Assembly (NCBI GenBank): GCA_009911365.1
Contig: QXXF01000004.1
Span: 62,001-126,000, forward strand
Origin: Clostridiales bacterium
GTDB lineage: Bacteria; Bacillota; Clostridia; Peptostreptococcales; Anaerovoracaceae
DNA length: 64,000 bases
Direction of reading: 5' to 3'
Positions 38,386 through 45,839 of the stretch are shown one piece after another. Position numbers and translations under genes: made by a program. Position 1 is the stretch's first letter; the number at the start of each line of letters is the position of its first letter. A model generated the notes under the pieces. It worked only from the letters and a program-made list of their open reading frames with translations, did no database searches and was not told the DNA's origin.

Positions 38386-38598
38386 AGGGGTGAGGGCAGA
38401 TCAAGGAACAGCAGCCTTGAGCCTTTCATCACATGTAGGTATCATGTCCCGCGAGTTTGCTGCAGGGAGGCTCATGGAAGAATCATACGGATCTACTGTG
38501 GATTTGTTGCCGATTAGGGCAACTGCCCGCTGTTGCATGTTACTATTATTTTTGTGCTTTTCATGCTGCCACTTTTTTGACTTCCTGTAGAAAAGCTA

Positions 38599-38628
38599 TT
38601 GAAATCTAATGGTGAGTTGTGGTATGAT
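38599..38628 (+). promoter_or_regulatory. Promoter of tRNA-Arg
   Basis: TTGAAA (38599-38604), an 18-base spacer and TATGAT (38623-38628) sit about 30 bases before the tRNA. The preceding stretch 38386-38598 shows nothing I can assign. Confidence 0.65.
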
Positions 38629-38658
38629 ATTAGGGCAGTTGATTTGGCTGTATTGCGT

Positions 38659-38734
38659 GCCCCCGTAGCTCAGGGGATAGAGCGTCGGTTTCCTAAACCG
38701 TGCGTCGGATGTTCGAATCATCTCGGGGGTGCCA
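38659..38734 (+). tRNA. tRNA-Arg (anticodon CCU)
   Basis: A 76-base cloverleaf including encoded CCA. The acceptor arms are GCCCCCG and CGGGGGT (first pair G-U), the D-arm carries GCTCAGGGGATAGAGC, the anticodon loop is TTTCCTAAA with CCT reading AGG codons, and the T-loop is TTCGAAT. It stands alone with its own promoter and terminator. Confidence 0.96.
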
Positions 38735-38738
38735 GTTG

Positions 38739-38782
38739 AAAACCCGCTGAAACGCTGAATTTCAGGCGTTTGGCGGGTTTTT
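38739..38782 (+). terminator. Terminator after tRNA-Arg
   Basis: AACCCGC...GCGGGTT with an inner AACGC/GCGTT stem is followed by TTTTT, five bases after the tRNA CCA end. The 200 bases beyond it (38783-38986) have short frames but no gene I recognise. Confidence 0.88.
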
Positions 38783-38986
38783 GCTTTGGCTGGAAATTCG
38801 GGGCATGCGCTTCAGAGAAAGGATTCAAGTGATTCATTTGCGAATGATCATCCGTCTGAAAGAAAAAGAGGGAGACTGTGCGAGCAGTTGGAAATGCAGA
38901 AGATTTATTCAAAGACTCAATAATGCCAGGAGACATTCAAGAGCGAATGAAGCCATTGGGGTCAAAGGTTAGCAAGGGGGATTTTA

Positions 38987-39340
38987 TCATAATTTCCCTT
39001 CTTTTTTGTGTCCTATTAAAATCGCAAAAAGCGTATCGACCGCAGCGGCAAATTCTTGCTGCTGCTCAATTGAGAGCTGCTGAAACCAATCTAGCAAATG
39101 AGCCAAATAAACAGTTGCGTGCATTTCACTTTTCGAGCAAGAAAGCAACATTAGAGGATCCACTTCTAACTGTTTGGCGATCAATTCCACAGTAGAGAGT
39201 GTGGGATTGCTCTTCCCTTTGAGGATGTCCTGCAAAGAAGACCGAGAAATAGATAACTCCTCTGCGAATTCAGAAAGACTCTTTTTCCGCTCCGTGCGTA
39301 TGGCCGCCATACTGTCCGCGAGATTTTTTTGTAATGCCAT
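38987..39340 (-). CDS. XRE-family regulator, copy A
   Basis: 117 residues. The N-terminal helix-turn-helix is KSLSEFAEELSISRSSLQDIL with NPTLSTVELIAKQLEVDP following, the standard Cro/C1-type fold. The C-terminal 50 residues (LAHLLDWFQQLSIEQQQEFAAAV) are amphipathic and may dimerise. It is about 90% identical in the DNA-binding half to copy B 336 bases upstream, so the pair is a tandem duplication. The extra C-terminal GHKKEGKL is not in copy B. Regulators of this shape in Bacillota include SinR-like sporulation and biofilm switches; that link is only by shape and context. Confidence 0.88.
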   Translation of the reverse strand: MALQKNLADSMAAIRTERKKSLSEFAEELSISRSSLQDILKGKSNPTLSTVELIAKQLEVDPLMLLSCSKSEMHATVYLAHLLDWFQQLSIEQQQEFAAAVDTLFAILIGHKKEGKL

Positions 39341-39360
39341 GATGAGACTGTGCTTCCTTT

Positions 39361-39374
39361 CTATACATGTATAG
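39361..39374. promoter_or_regulatory. Perfect 14-base palindrome before XRE copy A
   Basis: CTATACATGTATAG is a perfect palindrome 20 bases upstream of the copy A start, in the place where a self-acting repressor would bind. Copy B lacks it. Confidence 0.5.
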
Positions 39375-39450
39375 CTTCAAAAATAAAGCCTGGAATGACT
39401 GGTTTTAGTAGGTTATTTACTTGCCACCGTCTTTTTCTGTCTTTCATGAT

Positions 39451-39482
39451 ACGGGAATTCGACAAAAAAACATAGACTGAAA
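39451..39482 (-). promoter_or_regulatory. 0A-box-like conserved block upstream of XRE copy A
   Basis: ATGATACGGGAATTCGACAAAAAA is repeated almost exactly upstream of both XRE genes. On the minus strand it reads TTTTTTGTCGAATTCCCG, containing the Spo0A box TTGTCGAA (39465-39458), followed 9 bases on by a -10-like TATCAT. The rest of the 335-base gap has no gene. Confidence 0.55.
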
Positions 39483-39675
39483 TAGTATCAGGAATGAGCA
39501 ACATATTGGTACGGTTAGGTGATCTGACAATATGATGCCTATCATGTGAGGATCAGAATGTTCATGGTTTGATATCTGGTCTATAGAAAGAATTGATGCG
39601 TGGCTAAAAGGGACAAAACAATTACGATTGCTGATTTATGGAAAAAATAGAACAGAGGAACAGTATGGCCGAGGA

Positions 39676-40005
39676 CTACTTTAATATAGAGATGAGCGTA
39701 TCAACTGCAGTGGAGAATTCTTGCCGCTGCTCGAGCGAGAGCTGCCGAAACCAATCCAGCAGATGAGCCAAATAAAGAGTCGTGCGCATTTCACTTTCTG
39801 AGCAAGAAAGCAGCAGCAAAGGATCTACCTCTAGTTGTCTAGCGATCAATTCCACAGTGGAGAGCGTGGGATTCCCTTTTCCTTTGAGGATATCTTGCAA
39901 AGATGAACGGGAGATGGATAATTCTTCTGCGAATTCAGAAAGACTCTTTTTCCGCTCCGTGCGTATGGCCGCCATACTGTCTGCGAGATTTTTTTGTAAT
40001 GCCAT
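39676..40005 (-). CDS. XRE-family regulator, copy B
   Basis: 109 residues, near-identical to copy A from residue 1 to about 65, including the whole helix-turn-helix; the C-terminal half differs by scattered conservative changes (LAHLLDWFRQLSLEQRQEFSTAV). Different C-termini with the same DNA-reading head suggest two regulators that share sites but not signals or partners. It has its own upstream block with the same 0A-box-like sequence. Confidence 0.88.
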   Translation of the reverse strand: MALQKNLADSMAAIRTERKKSLSEFAEELSISRSSLQDILKGKGNPTLSTVELIARQLEVDPLLLLSCSESEMRTTLYLAHLLDWFRQLSLEQRQEFSTAVDTLISILK

Positions 40006-40172
40006 GATGAGACTGTGCTTCCTTTCTCTGTCTACCTACTGATCTACTGAATGCTTTTATAAACGCCAAGCCTCAAATCAATGATTTGGTAGGCGCTTTT
40101 CAATGCTGTGTCCTTTTACCGCTTTTTATGATACGGGAATTCGACAAAAAAAGACAGACTAAAATAATAATA
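40006..40172 (-). promoter_or_regulatory. Upstream region of XRE copy B with 0A-box-like site and leader hairpin
   Basis: TTCGACA (40140-40146) is the reverse of a Spo0A box inside the block shared with copy A. Between it and the start, GCCTCAAATCA (40070-40080) pairs with TGATTTG-GT-AGGC (40082-40094), giving a hairpin in the leader if transcription starts near 40125. From 40173 to 40431 I see only an AT-rich spacer with a small AAAACTAGTTTT palindrome at about 40413. Confidence 0.5.
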
Positions 40173-40431
40173 TAGGTGTATGACATATCGGTATGGTTTA
40201 GTGGTATGTGGCGTAGTGAGAGGCAGAATACTTGAGCAAAACATAGAGCAGCCTGCTTTCCAGACCTGAAAGGCAGACTGCTGGCGACAGCCTGCGGACA
40301 GACCGGAAAACAGGTGTATCAATTTGATAGGCTGAAAAGCTGGTACAATGCGAAAACGTAAACATGAAAATCTAATATACTGGAAAAGAGGTGTAAATTG
40401 AAAAATTAGAAAGATAAAACTAGTTTTCCAG

Positions 40432-40926
40432 TTACTTTAGCAAAAGCTCCTGTTCTTGGTAAATTTCATCAAGAGTAGAAGTATCAGACACCTTCAATGT
40501 CACAGGGCCCGCAGCATCTTCCAGACGGTAAATGAATCCAACTCTAATTTTCGTGTCTGGCCGCACTTCTTTAGAAGCGTTTTGTATGGCTTTGTCATCA
40601 TCAAGAGGCAAAGTCATTTCGCACTCAATCCCACTTTGGAATACTTGAGGATAAAAAATATCCTGTGCGGTGCAGGTACCATTGCTTTTATTAGTATAAT
40701 CAAAATAAATTAAAATCGCTGGCTCTTCCTCATAGTCTTTCACCAATTGATGTTTCACATAGACGAGCCCGCCTTTTTCTTTATCCATGGAAACCTTTGG
40801 CACGCTAGTGCCTTGAGTGCTTTCCAGCCTTTTCTGGTCATTGCTGTCGGATGTTGCGCTGCCTCCACAGGCAAAGAGCGAAAGTGTCAGTGCTGTGCTT
40901 AGAAACAAACTTAAAACTTTTTTCAT
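40432..40926 (-). CDS. DUF5067-like lipoprotein
   Basis: 164 residues. MKKVLSLFLSTALTLSLFACGG is a lipoprotein signal with lipobox LFAC; the mature protein starts at Cys20. The body has IYFDYTNKSNGTCTAQDIFYPQVFQ and RPDTKIRVGFIYRLEDAAGPVTL, the immunoglobulin-like beta-sandwich of DUF5067 proteins of Gram-positive bacteria. It would be held on the outer face of the membrane. Function unknown. A single internal Cys besides the lipid anchor is seen. Confidence 0.85.
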   Translation of the reverse strand: MKKVLSLFLSTALTLSLFACGGSATSDSNDQKRLESTQGTSVPKVSMDKEKGGLVYVKHQLVKDYEEEPAILIYFDYTNKSNGTCTAQDIFYPQVFQSGIECEMTLPLDDDKAIQNASKEVRPDTKIRVGFIYRLEDAAGPVTLKVSDTSTLDEIYQEQELLLK

Positions 40927-41066
40927 TTTTGGTATCCTTTCTCGGTAATTATATGATATGATTATAGCAAATCAACGCAGAGATAGGGAGGATTTCAAAA
41001 AATTCATGAGGCATAAAATTGTCTTACAGAAGGTGGCCCTAATGTCAGAACTGCATAGTGAATATA

Positions 41067-41212
41067 TTTTGTCGAAAAAGTTGCTGTGACTTTTTTCTTT
41101 TTGCAAAAAGTTATAGAATAAAAACTTAATTTATGGTAGATTAATGACGATACAATAAATGAGCTGTAGTTCATAAAGTTTTGTTGATAAGGTTTATATA
41201 TCTTATTTTATA
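41067..41212 (+). promoter_or_regulatory. Candidate control region of the surface cluster: 0A box and promoter
   Basis: TTTTGTCGAAAAA (41067-41079) is a near-perfect Spo0A box. A sigma-A-like promoter, TTGATA (41184-41189), 17 bases, TTTATA (41207-41212), follows, giving a leader of about 145 bases to the first gene at 41364. The whole 437-base gap is very AT-rich. I find no known riboswitch in it. Confidence 0.5.
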
Positions 41213-41363
41213 AAAATGTAAAAAATGTCTCGGAAGGTTCAACAAAAATCATACTTGTGAAAGAAGCCACAAGAGTGGTGTTACGTTAACTGACCAGATA
41301 TTTCTATAGCTCGAAAAAAAGAAGAGACGGACCCAACAATTGGAACAGCGAAGGACCTAGTAC

Positions 41364-41786
41364 ATGAGAATGAAAAAAAAAACGCAGCCGCCTGTTCCAG
41401 AACAGCGATTTGTGCTTGGGTTTCAGATCCTGAGCCAATGGTTGCATTTAAAACAGGATGGAAAGACGCTCATCCCATTCTTTGAAGATAATTTTATCGA
41501 GAACATTGCGATTTATGGAATGGGAGTGTTGGGAGAAAGATTCTATCAGGAACTGCAAGGCAGTGGGATCAAAATTTGCTATGCCATTGACAGGTTCGCG
41601 GCATCAAAAAACAAACCAGGCTTTCAAATTTATAGCTTAGATGAAGCGCATTGGCCTGAGGTGGATGCCATCGTGGTCACACCAGTGCAGGATTACTGGG
41701 GGATTGTAGAGCTGTTGGAAAAAAAGACAGATGCGGTGATTTTATCATTGTATGACATTGTTGATTATTGCATGGCAGGTGAGTAG
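41364..41786 (+). CDS. Small stand-alone Rossmann-domain protein
   Basis: 140 residues. IAIYGMGVLGERFYQEL is a nucleotide-binding beta-alpha-beta motif, followed by YAIDRFAASK, VDAIVVTPVQDYWGIVELL. The same layout recurs fused to other enzymes in this cluster (47689, 51630, 57190). No catalytic partner domain is present, so it may deliver a substrate or bind a sugar nucleotide for others. A run of ten A's immediately follows the second ATG (MRMKKK), a place prone to slippage. Three bases separate it from the next start, so it heads the operon with the pyruvyltransferase-like gene. I know no named family for it. Confidence 0.75.
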   Translation: MRMKKKTQPPVPEQRFVLGFQILSQWLHLKQDGKTLIPFFEDNFIENIAIYGMGVLGERFYQELQGSGIKICYAIDRFAASKNKPGFQIYSLDEAHWPEVDAIVVTPVQDYWGIVELLEKKTDAVILSLYDIVDYCMAGE

Positions 41787-41788
41787 AT

Positions 41789-42877
41789 ATGGACAAGAAT
41801 CCTACAGACAAATCGAAGGTAGCGATTTTAACCTGGTGTGATAATAACGGGCCTACGAACTATGGACAGATTCTGCAGTGTTATGCCATGCAGCGTTTAG
41901 TAAAAGACGCCGGTTGTGAGCCCTTGGTCATACAATATCGAAAAAAGGACCCCCGTGACATGCTGATGCACAATTTTTCTAACAACACGGCAGCAGGGCG
42001 CCTTCTAAATGAAAGATATGAAAGGCACTATAACTTGAAAGTGGTGGAGGGCCGACAAACTCTCCGGGTAAAACGCTTTAAGGAGTTCATTAAAAAATAT
42101 ATCCCATTATCTCCACCTTGCTACACAAAAAAAATGGTGGAGGATATGACAAGGGACTGTGAAGTTCTGATTTGCGGCAGTGATCAGATTTGGAATCCAG
42201 TTTGTTTTGACCCGATTTGGTTTTTAGACTTTGGCAAACCGGAACAAAAAAGGATCGCTTATGCGCCTAGCGGGATCTTTTACGAAAGATCTGAATTTGA
42301 AGAATGCTATCAAAAGATGGCTTTATTGATAGAAAATTTGGATGAAGCAAGCGTTCGGGAACAAGTGGGCGCGGATATTTTAAGGAAATACACAAAGAAA
42401 GAAATCAAAGTGAAAGAAGACCCTTCATTGCGTCTAGACCAAACGCAGTGGGATGAAGTGGCAGATAAGAGGCTAGTAGAAGAAGATTATATTTTCTGTT
42501 ATCTGCTTGGGAGTTTGTCACCGTATCAGATGATATTGAGGGAATTGAAACGCAAACATCAAGTGGGAAAGCTGGTATATATTCCCACCAATGTGGTGGC
42601 AGAAGGAAGCTTTAAAGGTTTCTTGAAATATGAAGACGCTGGTCCAGCCCAGTTTCTTTCGCTGATCAAACATGCAAAGGCTGTTTGCACTGATTCATTT
42701 CACGGAACTGCCATGGCATTGCAATATGGCGTCCCGTTTTACAACATGCGCAGAGCGCACAAAGGAACAGGATTCTTTGAAGGCAGCGATCGCATTGATA
42801 ATCTTTTGGAAAAAAGAGGGTTAAGGAAAAGCTGGATTAGAAATCTACGTGAGGTAAGCGAAAGACATGGGCAATGA
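41789..42877 (+). CDS. Polysaccharide pyruvyltransferase-family protein
   Basis: 362 residues. The family motifs are TWCDNNGPTNYGQILQCYAMQR near the N-terminus, ICGSDQIWNP near residue 130, and CTDSFHGTAMALQYGVPF near residue 300. Such proteins add pyruvate ketals to sugars in surface polysaccharides or transfer sugars in related GT-B folds. It lies next to a beta-propeller gene whose start overlaps its end by 11 bases. The FrhB-like protein at 52660 is a frequent companion of this family in glycan loci. Confidence 0.9.
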   Translation: MDKNPTDKSKVAILTWCDNNGPTNYGQILQCYAMQRLVKDAGCEPLVIQYRKKDPRDMLMHNFSNNTAAGRLLNERYERHYNLKVVEGRQTLRVKRFKEFIKKYIPLSPPCYTKKMVEDMTRDCEVLICGSDQIWNPVCFDPIWFLDFGKPEQKRIAYAPSGIFYERSEFEECYQKMALLIENLDEASVREQVGADILRKYTKKEIKVKEDPSLRLDQTQWDEVADKRLVEEDYIFCYLLGSLSPYQMILRELKRKHQVGKLVYIPTNVVAEGSFKGFLKYEDAGPAQFLSLIKHAKAVCTDSFHGTAMALQYGVPFYNMRRAHKGTGFFEGSDRIDNLLEKRGLRKSWIRNLREVSERHGQ

Positions 42878-44015
42878 TTTATATAAATTGCGGAGTTTCG
42901 GATATGTGGAGATAGATGATGAGATTTGGTTTCCAAATTTGAACTTCAATGCGCTGATGAAAATCAACAAATCAACAGGGCGTTTGGAGATCGTGGATAA
43001 GTTTCCGAATTATGGAGCTTGGCAAGGTTGGTTGTATTCTACAGTATGTTATGTGGATGGATACCTGGTTTTTGTGCCAAATTGCAGCGAGGAGATTGTA
43101 GCATATAATCTCAAGTCGCAAAAATTTATATCCACTGCTTTGGATAATGAATTTATTGGACAGAAAAAAACTTATTTTATAAATGGGTATGTACATGAGC
43201 ACTATGTGTATATGCTCCCAACAGGGGCAGAATGTATTGTTCGCTATAATAGCAACAATCATACGATTCAATATTTGGAGAATGAGCTCAGTGCTCTGAT
43301 ACGCACAAAGCCAGAAACATTTTATTGCTTTTATCAACAATTTGAAGTAATAGATCAAAAAATATATATTCCATTTTTAGAATTGAATGCAGTGGTTATT
43401 TTTGGCTTGGCCGAGGAAAGCATAGAAATTAAGTATTTAGATATTAAAGGTGGATGCTCAACTATTAATTATGTAGATGGACTTTTTTATCTGGCTTCGT
43501 GGAAATCTCCTGAAATATATTGTTGGAATGAGGAAACAGGAAAAATCAAAACCTACCGAGAATTTCCGGAAAACTTTATGGGAACGCAGATGTTTTTATG
43601 TGGTTGCGATGTAGGGGATAGAATTGTGCTTTTTCCTGAACAGTCTAATATGATTATATCTTTTTCCATTACATCAGGAGAGATTTATGAAGTACAGGAA
43701 ATACACAATTTTAACAATGATCCAGTAATGACTTATTTCGTGAGCAATACTGAAACGGGCCAGTATCTATTGACAGCAGACATGGACGCTATTGGTTCAT
43801 ATATATACACAACAAATAGATTGGAAATCAGACCATGTCATTCAACGGATAAGTTGTACAATAAAAAGCAAATTGATAATTTCTTTTTTCATGAAGATGA
43901 AAAGGTATTAGAAGAATATATAGCAGAAGTGCTAAAAAATAGCGAAGGCACGATACAGACAGAAGAACAATGCAATTATGGCAAACGAATTTTTGATCAA
44001 ATTCGGTTATCTTGA
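42867..44015 (+). CDS. Beta-propeller protein of unknown function (A)
   Basis: 382 residues with no signal peptide. Repeats of about 45-50 residues each give a strand pair ending in a polar turn: DDEIWFPNLNFNALMKIN, VDGYLVFVPNCSEEIVAYN, HEHYVYMLPTGAECIVRYN, DQKIYIPFLELNAVVIF, VDGLFYLASWKSPEIYCWN, GDRIVLFPEQSNMIISF. Six or seven blades are likely. The last 60 residues are helical and charged. The gene is clearly more AT-rich than its neighbours, suggesting separate acquisition. A second propeller follows at 45840. Propellers bind ligands or proteins; no enzyme motif is visible. Confidence 0.75.
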   Translation: MGNDLYKLRSFGYVEIDDEIWFPNLNFNALMKINKSTGRLEIVDKFPNYGAWQGWLYSTVCYVDGYLVFVPNCSEEIVAYNLKSQKFISTALDNEFIGQKKTYFINGYVHEHYVYMLPTGAECIVRYNSNNHTIQYLENELSALIRTKPETFYCFYQQFEVIDQKIYIPFLELNAVVIFGLAEESIEIKYLDIKGGCSTINYVDGLFYLASWKSPEIYCWNEETGKIKTYREFPENFMGTQMFLCGCDVGDRIVLFPEQSNMIISFSITSGEIYEVQEIHNFNNDPVMTYFVSNTETGQYLLTADMDAIGSYIYTTNRLEIRPCHSTDKLYNKKQIDNFFFHEDEKVLEEYIAEVLKNSEGTIQTEEQCNYGKRIFDQIRLS

Positions 44016-44131
44016 GGATATTGAAGGTATGAAGGCGTACATTAATATTGGTATTAAGGCTTCGCAAGTGTCAGCAGAATGGAACGCTGGCAGCGGAGAG
44101 TTAATATATATTGCTGATGGGAGGTATTAAA

Positions 44132-44641
44132 GTGTCAAAACAAAAGAAGCACAGTGAAGGAAGTCAAGAAAAGAAAGGAGGGAAAAAAGCCATTGCGATA
44201 TGCATCGTAGTGGTGATACTGCTAGCTATCTTGCTCTTTTTATTGCTGAACAAGGAGCCGGCGCGCAACGTCGTGGTGAACGAAGACAATGTAGAAGAAG
44301 TCATTGAAAATCGAGAATTCGTTCCCCCAGGTTCTTATGAGGTAACAATGAATTACAACTGGAACTTTGCCAGCGGAACTGCGGCATCTGATAATGCGTA
44401 TGTAAAAAACGCAGAATCAAACAAGAACCCAGTGTATTTTGATGTCATCCGTAAGGACACGGATGAGACGATTTACAAATCACCGATTCTGACAGTGGGA
44501 AGCCATCTAAATAACATCACTTTGGACAGTGATTTGCCAACTGGAGTATACGATTGTATCGTTACATACCATTTGCTTGATGAAAAAGATGAGAGCTTTG
44601 ATACAGTGAGCTTGAATTTGACGATTAATATCGGACAATAA
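44132..44641 (+). CDS. Single-span membrane-anchored protein with extracellular beta-sandwich
   Basis: About 169 residues starting at GTG 44132, with GGGAGG seven bases upstream. A 24-residue Lys-rich cytoplasmic head (KKHSEGSQEKKGGKK) is followed by one membrane helix (AICIVVVILLAILLFLLL), then an outside domain of about 110 residues that looks like an Ig-type fold (PPGSYEVTMNYNWNF, LPTGVYDCIVTYHLL). It sits 68 bases before the exported protein, so it may anchor, chaperone or present that protein at the cell surface. The family is not one I can name. Confidence 0.75.
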   Translation: MSKQKKHSEGSQEKKGGKKAIAICIVVVILLAILLFLLLNKEPARNVVVNEDNVEEVIENREFVPPGSYEVTMNYNWNFASGTAASDNAYVKNAESNKNPVYFDVIRKDTDETIYKSPILTVGSHLNNITLDSDLPTGVYDCIVTYHLLDEKDESFDTVSLNLTINIGQ

Positions 44642-44709
44642 TTGAATGATGTCCCGTCGGCATATGGGAAGCTTTAAAAAGCTTTATTTTACAAGGAGGT
44701 AGAAGAAAA

Positions 44710-45759
44710 ATGAAACTTAAGAAAATTTTAGTCGCAGCTTTAGCAGTGACCATGATCATGGGAAGTTCTTCAATGGCATTTGCCGCAGAACAAAAAGGAG
44801 AAGGCGCAGGTGCTGGTGACTTGGACGTTGTAAAAGACTCTGATGTCTTTAGTGTAGTGGTTCCAACTGACGCAGGTACTACATTTGATTATATCGTTGA
44901 CCCTTTAGGAGTTATCAAAGAGACTGATGCGGAAAAATATGGAAATAAGGTGTTTGAAGATGGTCCGACTGTATTTTTCCAGAACACTGATGCTGAGGTT
45001 TCACCTGGAGAGTACAACTATAGTGGCACCAGCAATAAGCTCAAAGCAATCAACAAGAGTACCAAAGCGGTGGATCTTTCAGTAGAGGCGACACTCACAG
45101 GCACAGATGAAGTCACAATGGCTGAAGCTAGTACTGTTACTGGCTCGACAGATGTGTTGTTGAATCTTCAGCTGAATGGTGGTGCTGCCGGAGCTGCTGC
45201 AAGTGACACGGCAGCAATTGGAACGAGCAATGCTGATGCAGAAATCACTGCTGCTATTGATGAAACAGCAAATGCATATGAAACAAAATATGTAAATGGA
45301 AAGTATGTAAAGCAGATAAAGGATTCATTAACTGATGACGATTTCGAGGCATATGAATTCTGGCTTACTGGTAAAGCTAACGCAAGTTCAGACTGGGCGG
45401 ATGTAACAACACTTCCAGAAGTCAATGTGGTTTGGACTGTAACAGGCGAAGGCGCAGAAGCTGGCCCACGGGTTACGCTTTCTCAGAGCGGTTTGATTAC
45501 AGTAAGTGGTTTGACAGCTGACGCTAACGTAGCAAACGGCAATACAGATATCAAATATGGCGTAGATGGTAATTTGTACGGTGCGGACAATGCCAATGTT
45601 ACATGGGATACAACTGGATGGAATAAAGATACTGGTGGAACTCTGAAGATTCAGATGAATCACGCTTATAACGTATATAATGGTAAAAAGGTTAATGTAG
45701 AAGTTAAGTTGACAAATGGCACAACAATCAAATGTGGCACAGTTGTAAACGGACTGTAA
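44710..45759 (+). CDS. Exported Thr/Ala/Asp-rich surface protein
   Basis: 349 residues. MKLKKILVAALAVTMIMGSSSMAFA is a clear signal peptide, with cleavage before AEQK. The mature protein starts with a Gly-rich linker, then VFSVVVPTDAGTTFDYIVDP-like beta-rich sequence that I associate with a family of secreted proteins of unknown function in Clostridia, and is rich in Thr, Ala, Asp, Asn and Gly. No LPXTG anchor or S-layer repeat is seen; there is one Cys near the end. A strong AAGGAGG precedes it and a strong terminator follows, so it should be made in large amounts. Its place amid glycosylation genes makes it the likely glycan carrier (inference). Confidence 0.85.
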   Translation: MKLKKILVAALAVTMIMGSSSMAFAAEQKGEGAGAGDLDVVKDSDVFSVVVPTDAGTTFDYIVDPLGVIKETDAEKYGNKVFEDGPTVFFQNTDAEVSPGEYNYSGTSNKLKAINKSTKAVDLSVEATLTGTDEVTMAEASTVTGSTDVLLNLQLNGGAAGAAASDTAAIGTSNADAEITAAIDETANAYETKYVNGKYVKQIKDSLTDDDFEAYEFWLTGKANASSDWADVTTLPEVNVVWTVTGEGAEAGPRVTLSQSGLITVSGLTADANVANGNTDIKYGVDGNLYGADNANVTWDTTGWNKDTGGTLKIQMNHAYNVYNGKKVNVEVKLTNGTTIKCGTVVNGL

Positions 45760-45770
45760 AGAAAAAATTA

Positions 45771-45813
45771 AATAGGTAAGCAAGGCGGTATCCATCGCCT
45801 TGCTTACCTATTT
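45771..45813 (+). terminator. Strong terminator after the exported protein gene
   Basis: AATAGGTAAGCAAGGCG (45771-45787) pairs perfectly over 17 bases with CGCCTTGCTTACCTATT (45796-45812), ending in TTT. It splits the cluster into two expression units; the genes from 45840 on depend on read-through or another promoter. Confidence 0.85.
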
Positions 45814-45839
45814 GGGAGTAAAAGACAGGGAATGTCAAA

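Noticed and set aside
38390-38590. 66-codon frame between spoIIE and tRNA-Arg
   Set aside because: No convincing start context and no recognisable protein; probably chance.
38781-39195. Overlapping short frames after the tRNA terminator
   Set aside because: The later part is antisense to XRE copy A, and no known domain is seen; a tRNA-linked integrase relic was considered but no motif supports it.
41213-41363. Riboswitch in the cluster leader
   Set aside because: No conserved core of cyclic-di-GMP, SAM, T-box or other known classes could be recognised.
41989-42877. Wzx/Wzy-type flippase or polymerase expected in a polysaccharide cluster
   Set aside because: No multi-helix membrane protein occurs anywhere from 41364 to the right edge, so an ordinary capsule pathway is not supported within the window.
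43978-44128. Open stretch in another frame after propeller A (ending SAEWNAGSGELIYIADGRY)
   Set aside because: It reads well, but I found no start or family; it could be a relic end and is not strong enough to call.
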